Of a DNA stretch of 64,000 nucleotides, positions 46,203 to 60,699 are shown one piece after another; the stretch's first letter is position 1, and the number at the start of each line of letters is the position of its first letter. Made by a program: the position numbers and the translations under genes. The DNA is from Coenobita brevimanus (taxonomy: Eukaryota > Arthropoda > Malacostraca > Decapoda > Coenobitidae), in NCBI GenBank assembly GCA_032717465.1, contig CM064658.1, positions 10,504,850 to 10,568,849 of the forward strand, in the 5' to 3' direction. A model generated the notes under the pieces. That model made no database searches and was not told where the DNA came from. It was given only the letters and a program-made list of their open reading frames with translations.

Positions 46203-47990
46203 ATGAGAAGTTGTTGAGTGCCGTGAAGAGTATGTATGAGGGTGAAAAGGCTGCAGTGCGTGTGAATAGTAAACTGAGTGAATTTTTCTGTTTGAAGGTT
46301 GGACTGAAAAAGGGATGTGTCATGTCTCCGTGGTTGTCCAGTCTGTATATGGATAGGTTATAAAAGAGAAACAAGGTAGGGCAGTGGATGCTGGAGCGGC
46401 CCTAATGAGAGAGGGCAGTGTTTGGAAACTCCCTGTACTGTTGTTTGCAGATGATACTCTGTTGTTAGGTAAAGACGAAGGGGAGCTTCAAGGCTTGGTG
46501 GTTGAGTTTGGGAGAGTGTGTAAGAATCGGAATCTAAAAGTGAATGTAGGGAAGGTCTTCGAGAGAAATGAAATCAGTGAATGTACAATGAGGTTCGATG
46601 AGGAAGAAATGGAAAATGTGAGTGCATTTCAGTACTTGGGTAGTGCGATGAGTAAGAATGGAAGTTTAGAGGGTGAAGTGCTTGAAAGGGTACAACAGGG
46701 AAGAAAGGTTCCTTGAAAGCAGTGATAAGAAACAGGGAAGTGGGCATGGAAGTGAAAAAGTTACTACATGACAGTATTGTGATACCAGCTCTAACGTATG
46801 GAAGTGAAGCTTCGACCTTGTTGGAGGGATAGAAGTCAAGAGTGAGAGCAGTGGATATAAGCTAGTAGAGAGGAGCCTGTGGAGTCACATGGAGAGAGAC
46901 TGATAAATGAGGATGTGAAGGAGAGTTGTGGTGTGGATGTTATAGGAAGTGTTAGGAGAAACACACTGAGGTAGTTTGGTCATGTGGAGAGGATGGACAG
47001 TGAGATACTGACGAGGAGAGTGTATGTAAGGTGGGGAGGAGGAGAGGGAGGGGGAGGCTAAGGATGAGATCAGTGGTGTCCCAAGGGCCACACTTCAGTT
47101 CTGTTGATCGTCTGAGGGCCATGTCTACCCAATTTTATCGAAATCTGCAAAGGAATTACATGTAACTTTGTGACAGGCAATCAACACCCCTTATTATCAA
47201 TTTCAGCTGGTGACTACTCTTTCTAACAACTTTTATTCCAGTTCATTATAAGCCAGAATAACAACAGACATCGAATAAATGTAGAAACAGTATAATAATA
47301 CCGGTTAAGCAAGTACCAACACACCCAGTGTTGTGGTACTTGTGTCCCTAGGAGCCTAGACCAGCGTGTTTGCGTTTTGCACTTCGTCAGAATTTATGAA
47401 AATAGGAAATACTGTTTCCAGATTTCCACCATACTGGTGAACTATGTATGCACACTGTACTATACATTATTACATTAAAGTGCATGCAAATGTTAAATTT
47501 GTAATATGAAACTGGAAACTTGTTGGATGACAATAATACCGGTATAATAATATAATACGGCAAAGCCGCAGCTAATTCAAACGTTTGGAGAAGTTCGGTA
47601 TGCCTTCTAATCGTTGCTGTGGCATTGGCCTCTGCTTCAAGTTATAGATTATATTTGAATAATAGTTTCGTGACATATTTATTCACCAATAAATCATTGA
47701 AGTTGTGTTTTTGTCAGTCAAATTATCAATAAATATTTCCTAACATTATTGTAATATTTGTTCCCTTGATCATATGACATATTTTACAGGATTTTCCGTT
47801 TGTTATTTCTCATTATTTTTTAAGTCATCTCGGGCCACTCTTTTCGAAGGCCACTTGTGGACCGCCGGCCACCAGTTTGGACACCTCTGGATGAGATGGA
47901 GGGATGGAGTGGAGAGGTATTATGAGAGAGGGGTGTGTGAGCTGGGAGCAGGGCAGTGAAATGGCTGGGGACAGGGCGACATGGAGGCGA
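46203..47990 (+). pseudogene. RTE-like reverse transcriptase C-terminal part (broken)
   Basis: Reads MSPWLSSLYMDR, then frame 46,384-46,716 with LLFADDTLLLGKDE, LKVNVGK, FQYLGSAMSKNG; a segment equivalent to SKVM is lost. Later C-terminal sequence (TYGSEA, RACGVTW-like, HVERMDS) is in other frames with stops, and the hAT insertion separates the MRWRDGVERY segment. The catalytic box is intact but the ORF is not. Confidence 0.8.
47071..47889. mobile_element. Non-autonomous hAT element, 819 bp, 8-bp target duplication
   Basis: Ends CAGTGGTGTCCCAA and, reverse-complemented, CAGAGGTGTCCAAA match hAT termini. GATGAGAT at 47,063-47,070 is repeated exactly at 47,890-47,897, and removing the element restores the LINE. 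There is no transposase. The interior holds a 12-bp hairpin near 47,309-47,342 (AAGTACCAACAC with TGTTGTGGTACTT). Confidence 0.9.
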
Positions 47991-48055
47991 TTTGTGATTA
48001 TTCACCCGTTACAGGATTAAGGTGTCTAGCAATAGACAGATCGAGATAGATAGAT

Positions 48056-48792
48056 TTCACGACTTCTATGAAATTTAGTGGGGTTTGGCATGTAGTTTGT
48101 CAATTAAGAGATGGTACATCAATCGATCTTTAGGAAGGCTCGGAGTTAGCAAGTGGGAAGAAAGTGTGGTGGGGAAGAGTAGGGGGGAAGGGAGTCAGTG
48201 AGCGAGGAGTTTGGGCTCGTGTTCGTTGGTTCAAATATGTGTGTTAACCAAGCTGTGAAGCAGAACACTAATGAGGCGAGTTTTGATGCATACAACAATG
48301 TAGCCGGAACTCGCACCTGAATCATGCGAAAAATAATTACTGTACATAAGAGCAAGTAACATCCAGATATAGTATGAAATATTAATTTCAAATAGTAGTC
48401 TTCCAGTAACACGTGAAATTGTGTATCGGAAGACAGGACGATGTTATCTTTTTTTTTCTTTTTCTTATTTGTCTCTCTAACAGATATTTGTAGTTATATA
48501 TTTCTCTACTCGAATTTCACTTCATATGCTCCTGTGTTATTTTTTTATCAATTTAATCATTTGTGCTATTCAGTAGTACTGTTTATACAATATCAAAGAA
48601 AATGACATAGTCCGTATTCAAGAAGAGGGAGTTTAGCCTTCTTGCGGATATAAGTATCACGGTATCACGGTGAATGATACTTCAATTGGTATTAATCAGA
48701 AATATCATTTGATGTTAGAACACCTTCACAGGGTCAGTATTCATTAGCGTTACTATGTTGTCAATATTATTCTGTTAATCTTTTCTATCCTT
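48056..48792. other. No recognised gene
   Basis: AT-rich sequence; a small repeat TATCACGG occurs twice near 48,654-48,672. Confidence 0.5.
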
Positions 48793-50440
48793 AGGGCTCC
48801 TCGAATCACAGCCTTATCATCTTAACCTGTCCTATCGCTCCAAATGGTCTGCGGACCCTCCCAAGAAGCGGTGCCTTTGACACTTTGAAGCTACCGATTG
48901 GAAGGCCGTCAGGCAGTGCGTGTTTGATTTTCCTTGGGATGATCATTGTCTTCATGAAAGAGACCCAACTATGAGTGCCTCGCGCAATACAGAGGTTATT
49001 CTCTCTGGTATGGATGCATATGTTCCTTTCTCTCATCATGGTTTAATCATACTTGTCCTAACGCTGTCCACAACAAGGAGAGGGTTTTCGAAAGGTACCG
49101 GAGTCATCTCACCCCGGCATCTCATCTCCTTTATGTTTTTGCCCAGAATCATGCAAAATCTGTCGTTTACTAAAAATGATTTTATTCATACTAAATGCTC
49201 AGAACTCTCCAACTCAAATTCTTTCCCCTCCTTTTGGCATCTTGCCAAAAACATTTCTAACAACTTTAGTTCATCCTTTCCTGCTCTTTTCTGCTCTGAT
49301 GACTCTGTAGCTGTTTCTTCTACCGTTAAAGCAGAAGTCTTCACTCAGTTTTTCTCCTCCAGTTCCACCTTAGGCTATTCCAGCATTGTTCCTCCATGAC
49401 TTCCCCCCTATGACTTTTTTATGGCTGACATTAAAATGTCTTCAATTGGTGTGTTTTCTGCACTCATTATCCTCAATACTGATAAGGCATATGGGCCTGA
49501 TGGAGTCCCGCCTGTTGTCCTCAAGAACTGTGCTTCTGTGTTTACATCCTGCCTAGGTAAACTCTTTCACCTTTGTCAACTTGTAACTTTTCTTCTTGCT
49601 GGAAGTTTGCTCCCATTCAACCTGTCCCAAAGAAGGGTGACCATTCCCAGCCTTCTAACTATTGCCCAGTTGCTTTAACACCATGTTTCTCTAACGTTTT
49701 TAAATCTCTTCTTAACAAAAAAATATCATGCACCTCTCCTACCATAACCTTTCCAGTCGTCAGTCTGGGTCCCGCCAGGGACACTCCACTGGCGATCTAC
49801 TAACCTACCGTTCAGGTTCCTGGTCATCTTTCTTTCGGGACTTTTGCTAAAGCTTTCCCATTGCACTTGACATCTAAAAGGCTTTCGATTGATACTGGCC
49901 TAAATCTTTAATTTTAAATTGCCCTCTGACTGTTTGTATCCTTTTATCTGTGCCTTCATCTCTAGCTTCCTTTCCGGCCACTCTATAAATGATTTGTAGA
50001 CTGCCACCATTCTTCTCCTAGAGCTATTAATAATGGTGTTCCTAAGGGCACTGTCCTATCACCATTTTTTGTCCAGTCCGTCTGTTCATCAATGTTCTAA
50101 GCTGTACACCTAATCCTAACCATTCATATGCTGATGATCCGACCCTTCACATTTCCATACACTTCCTACAGCGTCCATCTCAACAGTTACTTCAACAAAC
50201 AAGGAATGAAACTATGGCAGACTTAATGTCTTACTTGGCTAATGTCTCTGATTGTGGAAAAGTAATCTTTTCGTTAGTAATACATCAAATTCTGTTCTCA
50301 CATCTTTCAACGTCATTCTCTACCACAGGAAAATCCTCTACTTTGTAACAATTCCCAACTCAATCCTGCGTCATCTTTAAACATAATGGAGGTATCGTTC
50401 TCTTAGGATTTATCTTGGAAAGGTCATAATACCTCTCTTG
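48793..50440 (+). pseudogene. Jockey-like endonuclease end and RT (broken)
   Basis: Recognisable pieces: NKAYGPDGVPPVVLKNCASV-like (49,470-49,540), KKGDHSQPSNYCPVALTPCFSNV (49,630-49,700), then RT core with the catalytic box read as YADD followed by a shift (about 50,128) and LNPASSLNI-type sequence near 50,370. There are at least eight lesions, making this the most decayed Jockey copy in the window. Confidence 0.75.
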
Positions 50441-50442
50441 TA
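48793..50442 (+). mobile_element. Jockey/CR1-like LINE, copy 4, left part
   Basis: Starts at the endonuclease C-terminal GSSDHNL equivalent and runs through the RT until CTCTTGTA at 50,442, where the fold-back element begins. It resumes at 57,819. It is strongly degraded. Confidence 0.85.
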
Positions 50443-52010
50443 CACCAACGCACCAATGTTTCTGTACTCCTCTCGGTGGAATGAAGTGGAAGTCAGGGTT
50501 AGAGAGAGGGCAGGCGAACGGACACCGTGAGCTGTAGTTTGGTACTGAACTACGAGGCGAATGGTGAGAAACTTAATGAAATTGGATTCGAAACATTTCC
50601 ATGCTATTCACCTGTAAAACATTATGCGTTCGTAACATACACAGCATATACTATAACATACTGTAGATTACTATGTTATCATGGAGTCCTGTGAAACTGG
50701 TCCAGACACGACTCATCTGTTTCGGACCCTCATCATACAAATAAAGCACCAAGCCAGTTGTATATAAGCTGCGACTGGTCGTTATCACTGCAGTGAAATT
50801 ATTTATGAATGTTATTCCTGGATTGTCTATAGCTATAATATAGAATGATTGTGGATTTCATGCTGGTTCGCACAAGATCTGTGCGGATGGTTATAGATGT
50901 TAAAATTATTTTATGTAGGGGAATATACCACATTGTGATGGGCAGCGAGGAACATTCGCCAATAATTAACTATAACCAGATGAAATTAGAAGCAAGCAAC
51001 ATAAAAAATACTCGTATTATGAGACAAGAAGATCCAGCTGTGGTATCCTGCTCCGCCTCCTTATCCAGGCCTTAACTGTTGCTTCACCTCATACGTGCAT
51101 TATTCTCCTTCAGTCTCTACGTCTTCTATTACTGTTACTTTCCGGTATCCTCTTACTGCGTGCCGTCATATTCTTTAAGGGGTTTCTAGTCGTCTGGTCC
51201 TATAACCCCTACTGTATAACAGTATTCGTCACGTCATCACTCCCACACATACAACGTTAGCACAAGACTGCTGAATCTGTTCCTACTATTAGTGGCAAAG
51301 GCATTACTAACCCCCCATTTCCCACTGTCTTATTTCCCTCACAATACTATTACTGCGACTCCTACAACTAATTACCATAAATTTGTATAATAATGCATAC
51401 GATTGTCCTTATGTCCTTGTATCTGCTGACCACATTTTCCCTGTCCCACCGTCTACAACTCGTCACTTATCCCTCCACTGCTGCCCCAGTTGCACCCCTC
51501 ACTCTTCCAGGCACCATTGACCCTACTCCTCCCCGACTCCGACACCATATACCCCTCACCTCATCCCTGGACCACCAGGCCAGTTGTCCGCCTTTTACTG
51601 GTGAATGTACGTGATATTAAATAATAATGATAATAATAATAATAATATAGATGTGTAGTGTTCTTAACATTACATTTAAAAACTGCAGACCCAAACTTGC
51701 ATATGTTAAGGAGCACTGATATATTAACCACAGAACCGACCACAGACCGTTCTTATCATTACCACTGGACCTGCCGTATACCACTTCACCATGGTAATAC
51801 AACCGACTGACTCCTTTGTGGGATTATAGTGCTCGACAGTCCTACAACCGACTAAAATTCACATGTGACCTTTCACTAACATCCATCAAATAGGCTAGGT
51901 GTTAGCAGACAAACAAACGACTGGACATAGACAAAGGCCGAATGTCTCGCATCGATAAATGACGACCTGACAAAACTGTTACCAACCTGCTTTAAAAGTA
52001 TCATCATGAT
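50443..52010 (+). repeat. Left inverted arm of fold-back element
   Basis: Its outer 700 bp differ from the complement of the right arm by only a few bases, apart from a small indel near 50,465. A TATATAAG sequence at 50,761-50,768 points inward and is conserved in both arms. An open frame from 50,845 (MIVDFMLVRTRSVRMVIDVK...) is shared by the arms for about 60 codons but resembles nothing known. Confidence 0.85.
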
Positions 52011-52315
52011 AATGATAATGATGATAATGATGATGATAAAGATAACAGTCACATGTTATTAGGCACGATAAAGAGGAGGACAAACATTGAAACAGCATGT
52101 GTTGACGCAGTGCAGTGTCTGTTTGCCATGACAGAAGGTTGGGTTGCAGTCAAACTTTAATTTAGTCAGTATTACTATAACCCTTCCATTACAGCATATT
52201 ATGGCACTGTTTGGTTTCATATGTCAAAGCTGTGTTCACATGTTTTATTAGGGAGATTATGATGTTTGTCCTCCTCTGTATCTTGCCTAATAGCATACTA
52301 CTACTTTAGTAGACT
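52011..52315. repeat. Fold-back centre with 35-bp inverted repeat
   Basis: A GAT-rich stretch is followed by arms at 52,052-52,086 and 52,262-52,296 (AGGCAMGATAMAGAGGAGGA core) about 175 bp apart. It may be a separate small element or the loop end of the large palindrome. Confidence 0.7.
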
Positions 52316-55300
52316 GTAGCACCAGTCGAGCAGGGCAGTACTCCCGATTTGGATGGAAAGCTGATGACAGGGAGTGCTGGAGCTCCCGTTTCATCAGCCC
52401 TCAGGACTATTTCCTGACCATCCCCCTTTCCTGAACTTTTTCAGTGTCTCAGTTACACAGAGAGTAAGCCAGCATGCTCTCCAGCACAAATTTCTCAGAC
52501 TACACCAAACTACATGCACAATACACACCACACTTCCTTTTCCAAAATAAAAATAAAAATCATGGCATCTCATCACCCAGCCTCGGAGTCCCCAGGGAGG
52601 GAGGACCATAAATGCCCCCACCTTCCGCCCCTCTCCCGGTGACGACTCGAGGTGTCTGGAAACACTGTCTGACTCTCTTCTTCTTCATTTCTGCAACATG
52701 CGCGGCCTTTCCTCTAACTTTCGCTTTGTTGAGCACCACCTCTCCTTCTCTAAACCTCACCCTCTTTTTCTAACTGAGACTCAGCTGTGTGAGGCAACTG
52801 ACAGCAAACCCTTTTCTGTAGCCTCCTACTTTCTCTATACTCATTTCAAAGCCAAAGGTGGCTGTTGTGTATATATACGCAACGACTTATCTTGCTCTCG
52901 TGTTCTTGAACTCGATTCTTCTGAATTCTCTACACTCTGGCTTCAGCTTTCCTATCATTCTCTGACTAAATATATCTGTGCTGTTTACTTATCCCCTAAT
53001 TCTACTGACTATCAAAAATTCTTCGACTATCTTACTTCTAAGATGGAACACATTCTATCCATTTTTCCTTTCTCTGAAATCTCCATTGTAGGAGATTTCA
53101 ATGTTCACCACCACCTTTGGCTCTCCTCTCCTTTCACTGATCCACCTGATGAACAAGCCTACATCTTTTCTATCCTTAATGACCTAGAGCAGCTTGTACA
53201 GCACCATACCTGTATCCCAGACCGCCTTGGAGAGAGCTCCAACATACTTGACCTCTTCCTTACAACTAATCCTTCTGCTTATACTGTTAATCTTTTCTCT
53301 CCGTTGGGCTCCTCCGATCACAACCTTATCACCTTAACCTGTCCTATCACTCCGGTATGGCCTGTGGACCCTCCAGGGAAACGTCGTCTGTGGCATTTTG
53401 GAGCCACAGATTGGGAGGCCCTCAGGCAGTACTTCTTTAATTTTCCCTGGAATGATTATTGCTTCCATGGCCGGGAGCCATCTGAATGTGTCTTGCCCAT
53501 TATGGAAGTTATTCTCTCGGGCATGGAAGCATACATTCCTTTCTCATATCCTTTGACTAACACAAGAAAGCCTTGGTTTAATCACGCTTGTTCTAATGCT
53601 GTCCGCAACAAGGAGAGGGCCTACAAAAGGTACCGGAGCCAACCCACCCCTGAATCACATCATATTTACGTTTCTGCCCGGAATCGTGCAAAGTCTGTTC
53701 TTCGCTCTGCTAAAAATAATTTCATCTGTACTAAATGCTCTCAACTCTCCAACTCGAATTCTTCCCGCTCTTTCTGGCACCTTGCCAAAAACCTTTCTAA
53801 CAACTTTACCTCATCATCCTTCCCTCCTCTTTTCTACTCTGATGGTTCTGTAGCTATTTCTTTTACTGATAAAGCAGATCTCTTTGCACAGTCTTTCTCC
53901 TCCAATTCCACCTTAGACGATTCCGGTGTTGTTCCTCCATTACTTCCCGCCTCTGACTTCCTCATGGCTGACATTAATATTTCTTCAGCTGATGTATTTT
54001 CTGCCATCACTGGCCTCAATACTAACAAGGCATATGAGCCTCATGGAATCCCTCCTGTTGTTCTCAAGAACAGTTCTTCTGGGCTTACACCCTGCCTAAG
54101 CAAACTCTTTCGCCTTTGTCTGTCAACTTGTACCTTTCCTTCTTGCTGGAAGTTTGCTCTCACTCAGCCAGTCCCAAAGAAGGGTGACCATTGCCAGCCA
54201 ACCCTCCAACTATCGTCCAATTGCTTTAATGTCTTGTATTTCAAAAGTTTTCGAGTCAGTTCTCAATAGAAAAATTTTAAGGCATCTTTCCTATCACAAC
54301 CTTTTTTCTGATCGTCAGTACGGGTTCTGTCAGGGATGCTCCACTGGCGATCTTCTCACCTACCTTTCAGACTTCTGGTCATCATCCTTTCGGAACTTTG
54401 GCGAAAGCTTTGCCATTGCACATGACATCTCAAAGGCTTTCGATCGAGTCTGGCATAAATCTTTAATTTCCAAACTGCCCTCTTACGCTTTCTATCCTTC
54501 TATCTGTGCCTTCATCGCTAGCTTCCTTTCTGGTCGTTCTATAGCAGCTGTTGTAGACGGCCATCGTTCTTCTAATATCTATCAACAGTGGTGTTCCTCA
54601 GGGCTCTGTCCTATCACCAACTCTCTTCCTTTTATTCATCAATGACCTTCTAAGCTGTACATCTAACCCTATCCACTCATACGCTAATGACTCCACCCTT
54701 CACCCTTCCATTCGGTTCCCACAACGCCCAACTCAGCAGTTACTTCAACAAACAAGGGATGAGGCTATGGCACACCTAATGTCTGACTTGGCTCGTATCT
54801 CTGACTGGGGTAAAAATAATCTTGTTGTTTTTAATGCATCTAAGACTCAGTTCTTACACCTATCAACCCGTCAAAATCTTCCACAGGTATACCCACTAAT
54901 GTTTAATAATATTCAGCTTAATCCTGCATCATCCTTGAACATGCTTGGGGTTTCATTTACTCGGGACTTATCTTGGAAAGATCATATTACATCTCTTGTA
55001 AAATCTGATTCCAAGAGATTGGGTGTCCTAAGCCGACTCCGTTCTTTCTTTACCCCTGCACAATTGTTGACTCTACAGGGGTTTTATCCGCCCCTGTGTG
55101 GAGTACAACTCTCGTGTGTGGGGAGGCTCCCCACATACAGCTCTTCTCAATAGGGTGGAGTCAAAAGCTTTTCGTCTCATTAACTCTCCTCCTCCTACTG
55201 ACTCCCTTCAACCTCTGTCTCTTCGCCGCACTGTTTCATCTTTATCTCTTTTCTATCACTACTTTAATGGTCACTGCTCCTCTGAACTGTCTGCATGCAT

Positions 55301-55612
55301 TCCTCCACCTCTACGACGGGCGCATAGCACCCGTCTAGCAGCAAACTCTCATCCCTTTTCTGTCCAACTCTCTAATGCAATAGTTAACCGTTACTCCCAG
55401 TCCTTCATTTATGCAGCAGGTCAACTCTGGAACTGTCTCCCTCTGTCTGTATTTCCTGCTGCCTATGATCTCCAGTTTTCAAACGCAGTGTGTCCAGGCA
55501 TCTCGAAATGAATGGATCTTGAATTTAGCTCTCTCTCGCATTTTGTTTTTCTCTTGGTGGGAACTCTTACTGCGGGCTCATGGCCTTTGGTTCCTTCTTC
55601 CTCGCATAAAAA
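52316..55612 (+). mobile_element. Jockey/CR1-like LINE, copy 5 (longest, nested in fold-back)
   Basis: Includes about 380 bp upstream of the endonuclease frame, the full endonuclease and RT, and the family 3' end with a short A-tail at 55,608-55,612. It lies between ACT repeats (left CATACTACTACTTTAGTAG at 52,295; right 55,613-55,800), so it entered an (ACT)n tract. The 5' boundary is approximate. Confidence 0.85.
52698..55511 (+). pseudogene. Jockey-like endonuclease/reverse transcriptase, lightly broken
   Basis: Open for 523 codons from ATG 52,698: [48 protein letters not shown] and [10 protein letters not shown] (endonuclease), then the linker to KKGDH. A 4-bp insertion near 54,195 shifts the frame into [53 protein letters not shown] 4-bp deletion near 54,575 shifts again to GVPQGSVLSPTLFLLFINDLL, and the catalytic box reads YAND instead of YADD. 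C-terminal frames run 54,767-55,511. Few lesions, but it cannot encode an active enzyme. Confidence 0.85.
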
Positions 55613-55800
55613 CTACTACTACTACTACTACTGCTACTACTGCTACTGCTACTACTACTTCTACTATTACTACCACTACTACTACCACTATTACTATTAC
55701 TACTATTACTCTTACTACTTCTACTACTACTACTACTATTACTACTATTACTCTTACTACTTCTACTTCTACTACTACTACTACAACTATTGCTATTACT
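55613..55800. repeat. (CTA)n/(ACT)n microsatellite
   Basis: About 190 bp of ACT repeats with GCT, TCT and ATT variants, at the 3' end of LINE copy 5. Confidence 0.9.
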
Positions 55801-57816
<2,016 letters not shown>

Positions 57817-57818
57817 TA

Positions 57819-58432
57819 CAAACTACTTCCAAGAGATTAGGTGCACTTAGCTGACACCTTGCCTTCTTTACCCCTACACAGTTTTTGACTTTATACAAGG
57901 GTTTTGTTCTTCCTTGTGTGGAGTACAACTCTTGTGTGTGACGAGGCTCCTCATTTACTGCTCGTCTCAAGAAAGTTGAGTAAATGGCTTTTCGTCTCAA
58001 CTGTCCTCCTCTTATTGGCTCCATTCAACCTCTATCTCTTTGCCTCACTGTTGCATATCGCTGCTTCAGTAGTCACTACTTCTCTGAACTGTCTGCTTGC
58101 ATCCCTCCACCACTACTGCGAGACGCATACCACCCGTCTAGCAGCAAATTCTCATCCCTTTTCTGTTTAACTCTCTAATGCAGGAGTTAAATGTTACTTC
58201 CAGTCCTTCATGCATGCAGCAGGTTGACTCTGGAACTGTCTTCTCTTCCCTTTTCTGTATATCCTACTGCCTTGACCTCCAGTCTTTTACACGCAGTTTA
58301 TCTCCTGACATCTCGAATTGAACGGATCTTGAATTTGGCCCTGTTATCTTGATTGTACTTTTTCTTTGAGGGAACAGTTTGTGGGCTTCTAGCCTTTGGT
58401 TCCACATTTCTTGCATAAAAAAGAAAAAAAAA
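57819..58432 (+). mobile_element. Jockey/CR1-like LINE, copy 4, right part
   Basis: Resumes at CAAACTACTTCCAAGAGATT directly after the fold-back element, carries the C-terminal region (NSC, LNCPPLIGSIQPLSL, SELSACIPPPL), and ends with GGTTCCACATTTCTTGCAT and A-runs at 58,416-58,432. Confidence 0.85.
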
Positions 58433-58499
58433 ACTAGAGGCCCCCCAAGGTGGGAATCACACCAGCTGCGAGTCGATACATATCAAGCGCACCTCGGAA

Positions 58500-58871
58500 T
58501 ATGACCTTGACCTTGACCTTGACCTACTTTCACCAATTTCGAACTCGTAGGAGATTTTCATCCCTATGACACACCTATAGAATTATGTAATGATGTCTTG
58601 AGCGGTTGTGAAGTTATCGTGCTAACATACACACAGACAAACAGGCAGACAGACAAACTGAAAACAATACTCGTAGTTTTTCATCGCTATTACACACCTG
58701 TAAAATTTTGTGATGACATCTTGAATGGTTGCAAAGTTAGTGTGGTAACAGACAGAGAAACCCTGACCTACTTTCATCAATTTCGATACCGTGATCGATT
58801 TCTTCTCTACAACACGCCTGTAAGATTTTGTGATGATATCTTGAGCGGTTGCAAAGTTATCGTACTAACAG

Positions 58872-58880
<9 letters not shown>
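58500..58880. repeat. Tandem units with TGATGAYATCTTGARYGGTTG
   Basis: Three diverged units of about 115-140 bp, each containing CAC(A/G)CCTRTARRATTWTGTRA, a TCTTGARYGGTTG phrase and an AAGTTA phrase, ending in CAGACA-type repeats. The first follows a GACCTT triplet array at 58,501-58,524. Confidence 0.8.

Positions 58881-58928
<48 letters not shown>
58874..58928. repeat. (CA)n microsatellite
   Basis: About 55 bp of CA repeat. Confidence 0.95.
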
Positions 58929-58932
<4 letters not shown>

Positions 58933-59204
58933 ATGAGAATAATACCATCTTCGCCATCGTGGCTAGTATCAGAATTCTGGACAAACTTCTCAGGCAGTGC
59001 AACCATTTTATGTGTCTTTTATGGCATTTTTTCCTCAGTTTCAAGTTTGTTTAATTGAGTGATTTCGCAGTCATATTAACTCGGCGTTGACAAATCTCAG
59101 TTCCCTTATTCAAGCTGAGACCAAATGATTTCTTCAGCAAGGGCGTCACTTCTCGCCGTCAAAGGACTACTAGCATATCAACCCGTCCCATGCTACACCA
59201 TCTT

Positions 59205-59850
59205 GGGATCATCTCTCATACACTTATTTTCCCTCATGGACCTATTATCCCATTGACCCATTTTCAATCATAAGTCTACTTTCCCCCGTGGACACATTTT
59301 CCCCCATGGGCCCATTTTCCCTTTGGATGTAATCTCCCTACAGACCAGTTTTGTCCTATAGACCTGCCTTCTCCCATGGTACTATTCCTCTCGTGGATCT
59401 TTTTTACTCTAGGGACTTATTTTTCCCTTTGTGCCTATTTTACCCATGGAATTTTTTCCCCTTACATCTGTTTTCCTTCATGGATCTATTTGTCCCAGGG
59501 GATCTATTTTCCACTGTGGACGATTTATTATTTTTTTTTTTTTTACATGGAACAAGTTTTCCTCGAGTGAGCAATGTTCCTCATGGAATAATTTTACCCA
59601 TGGACCTAATTTCCCTCCGTGAAACTATTTTCTCTCTCAACCTGTTTTCATAAAACATACTTTCTCTCTATGGCAACATACTGATCCCTATTTTTCACAT
59701 GGACCTATTTTCTCCAAGAAACTTTAACCCATTGGCCCAATGTTTCTGTCTGGGTCCATTTCGTTATAGGATATTATCATCTCCATGGACGTATTTTCCC
59801 ACATGGACCTATTCCAGTTATGAACCTACTTACTCCATAGACCTGTTACA
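59205..59850. repeat. Degenerate about 20-bp minisatellite (CATGGACCTATTTTCCC)
   Basis: Roughly 30 imperfect units of CCATGGACCTATTTTCCC with many substitutions fill about 640 bp. Open frames across it are products of the repeat, not a gene. Confidence 0.75.
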
Positions 59851-59859
59851 CAGCATTAC

Positions 59860-60270
59860 TATTTTATCCCATCCACCCACCTACCCACCATACTACGCAT
59901 TTACTTACACACTAAGTCGTGTGTAATAAGCCCGTCACCTCGCTTATTCTCAGAAAAGCCATACATTCCCCCACCACCTATCCAAAAAGCCCACACACCA
60001 ACCCACAAATTCCACCCACGCGCCCAACCCACTGTACCACTCATTAGAGACCACCCATCCACCAACCATATCAACCCTTTCGACAAATCCACCAACCCGC
60101 CCCTCCCAATCCTCCACAACCCCCCTTCGCCCACAACACCCACCCACCCATTCCACTCACCTTACATGTTCACCCACCTACCCCACCCACCCACCTTACT
60201 GACCTGCCCTGTCCACCCATCACACACATCAGCCCATCAGCCTACCTACTCAGCTCCTAAGGTTGGACTA
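59860..60270. repeat. C-rich CCCACC-type low-complexity tract
   Basis: Strong strand asymmetry with CCCACC, CCAACC and CACCCA words over about 400 bp. It is not the arthropod telomere motif (TTAGG). Confidence 0.7.
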
Positions 60271-60289
60271 TCAAAAGACGACTTGGGGC

Positions 60290-60290
<1 letters not shown>

Positions 60291-60346
<56 letters not shown>

Positions 60347-60690
60347 GCAGCCAGACATAAAGGCACAGGCACAGAAATATAAAAACACACAAACTTGGAC
60401 AGACACAAACACACAACAGACAGACAGACACACATAAACAGAAAGAAACAGACATACAGACAGGCAGCCACACACACAAAAAGAAACAGACAGATGTACA
60501 GACAGACAGACACACACACAAACAGACAGATGTACAGACAGACAGACACACACACAAACAGACAGATGTACAGACAGACAGACACACACACAAACAGACA
60601 TTCGGACTGACTGAGACAGACATACAGGCAGGCACACACAGACAGACAGACAGACACAGTGACAGACACAGAGACAGACAAACATTACAT
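60291..60690. repeat. (AC)n and (ACAG)n tract with 36-bp tandem units
   Basis: AC repeats at 60,291-60,343, then ACAG-rich sequence. Three exact 36-bp periods, marked by GATGTACA at 60,493, 60,529 and 60,565, are embedded. Confidence 0.9.
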
Positions 60691-60699
60691 AGTCTATCT

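Larger units (their letters stand above)
46203..48055 (+). mobile_element. RTE-like LINE with ATAG tail, copy 4, split by a hAT element
   Basis: Left part 46,203-47,070 and right part 47,890-48,055 join to a continuous 3' portion of the family (AGGATGAGAT resumes as GATGAGATGGAGGG). The tail is ATAG-type at 48,031-48,055. It is 5'-truncated inside the RT. Confidence 0.85.

Noticed and set aside
59860..60270. C-rich strand resembling telomeric DNA
   Set aside because: The words are CCCACC and CCAACC, not the arthropod TTAGG/CCTAA repeat, and not periodic.
60493..60600. Evenly spaced 36-bp repeats suggestive of a CRISPR array
   Set aside because: The units are contiguous ACAG-type repeats without unique spacers, in a eukaryotic repeat context.
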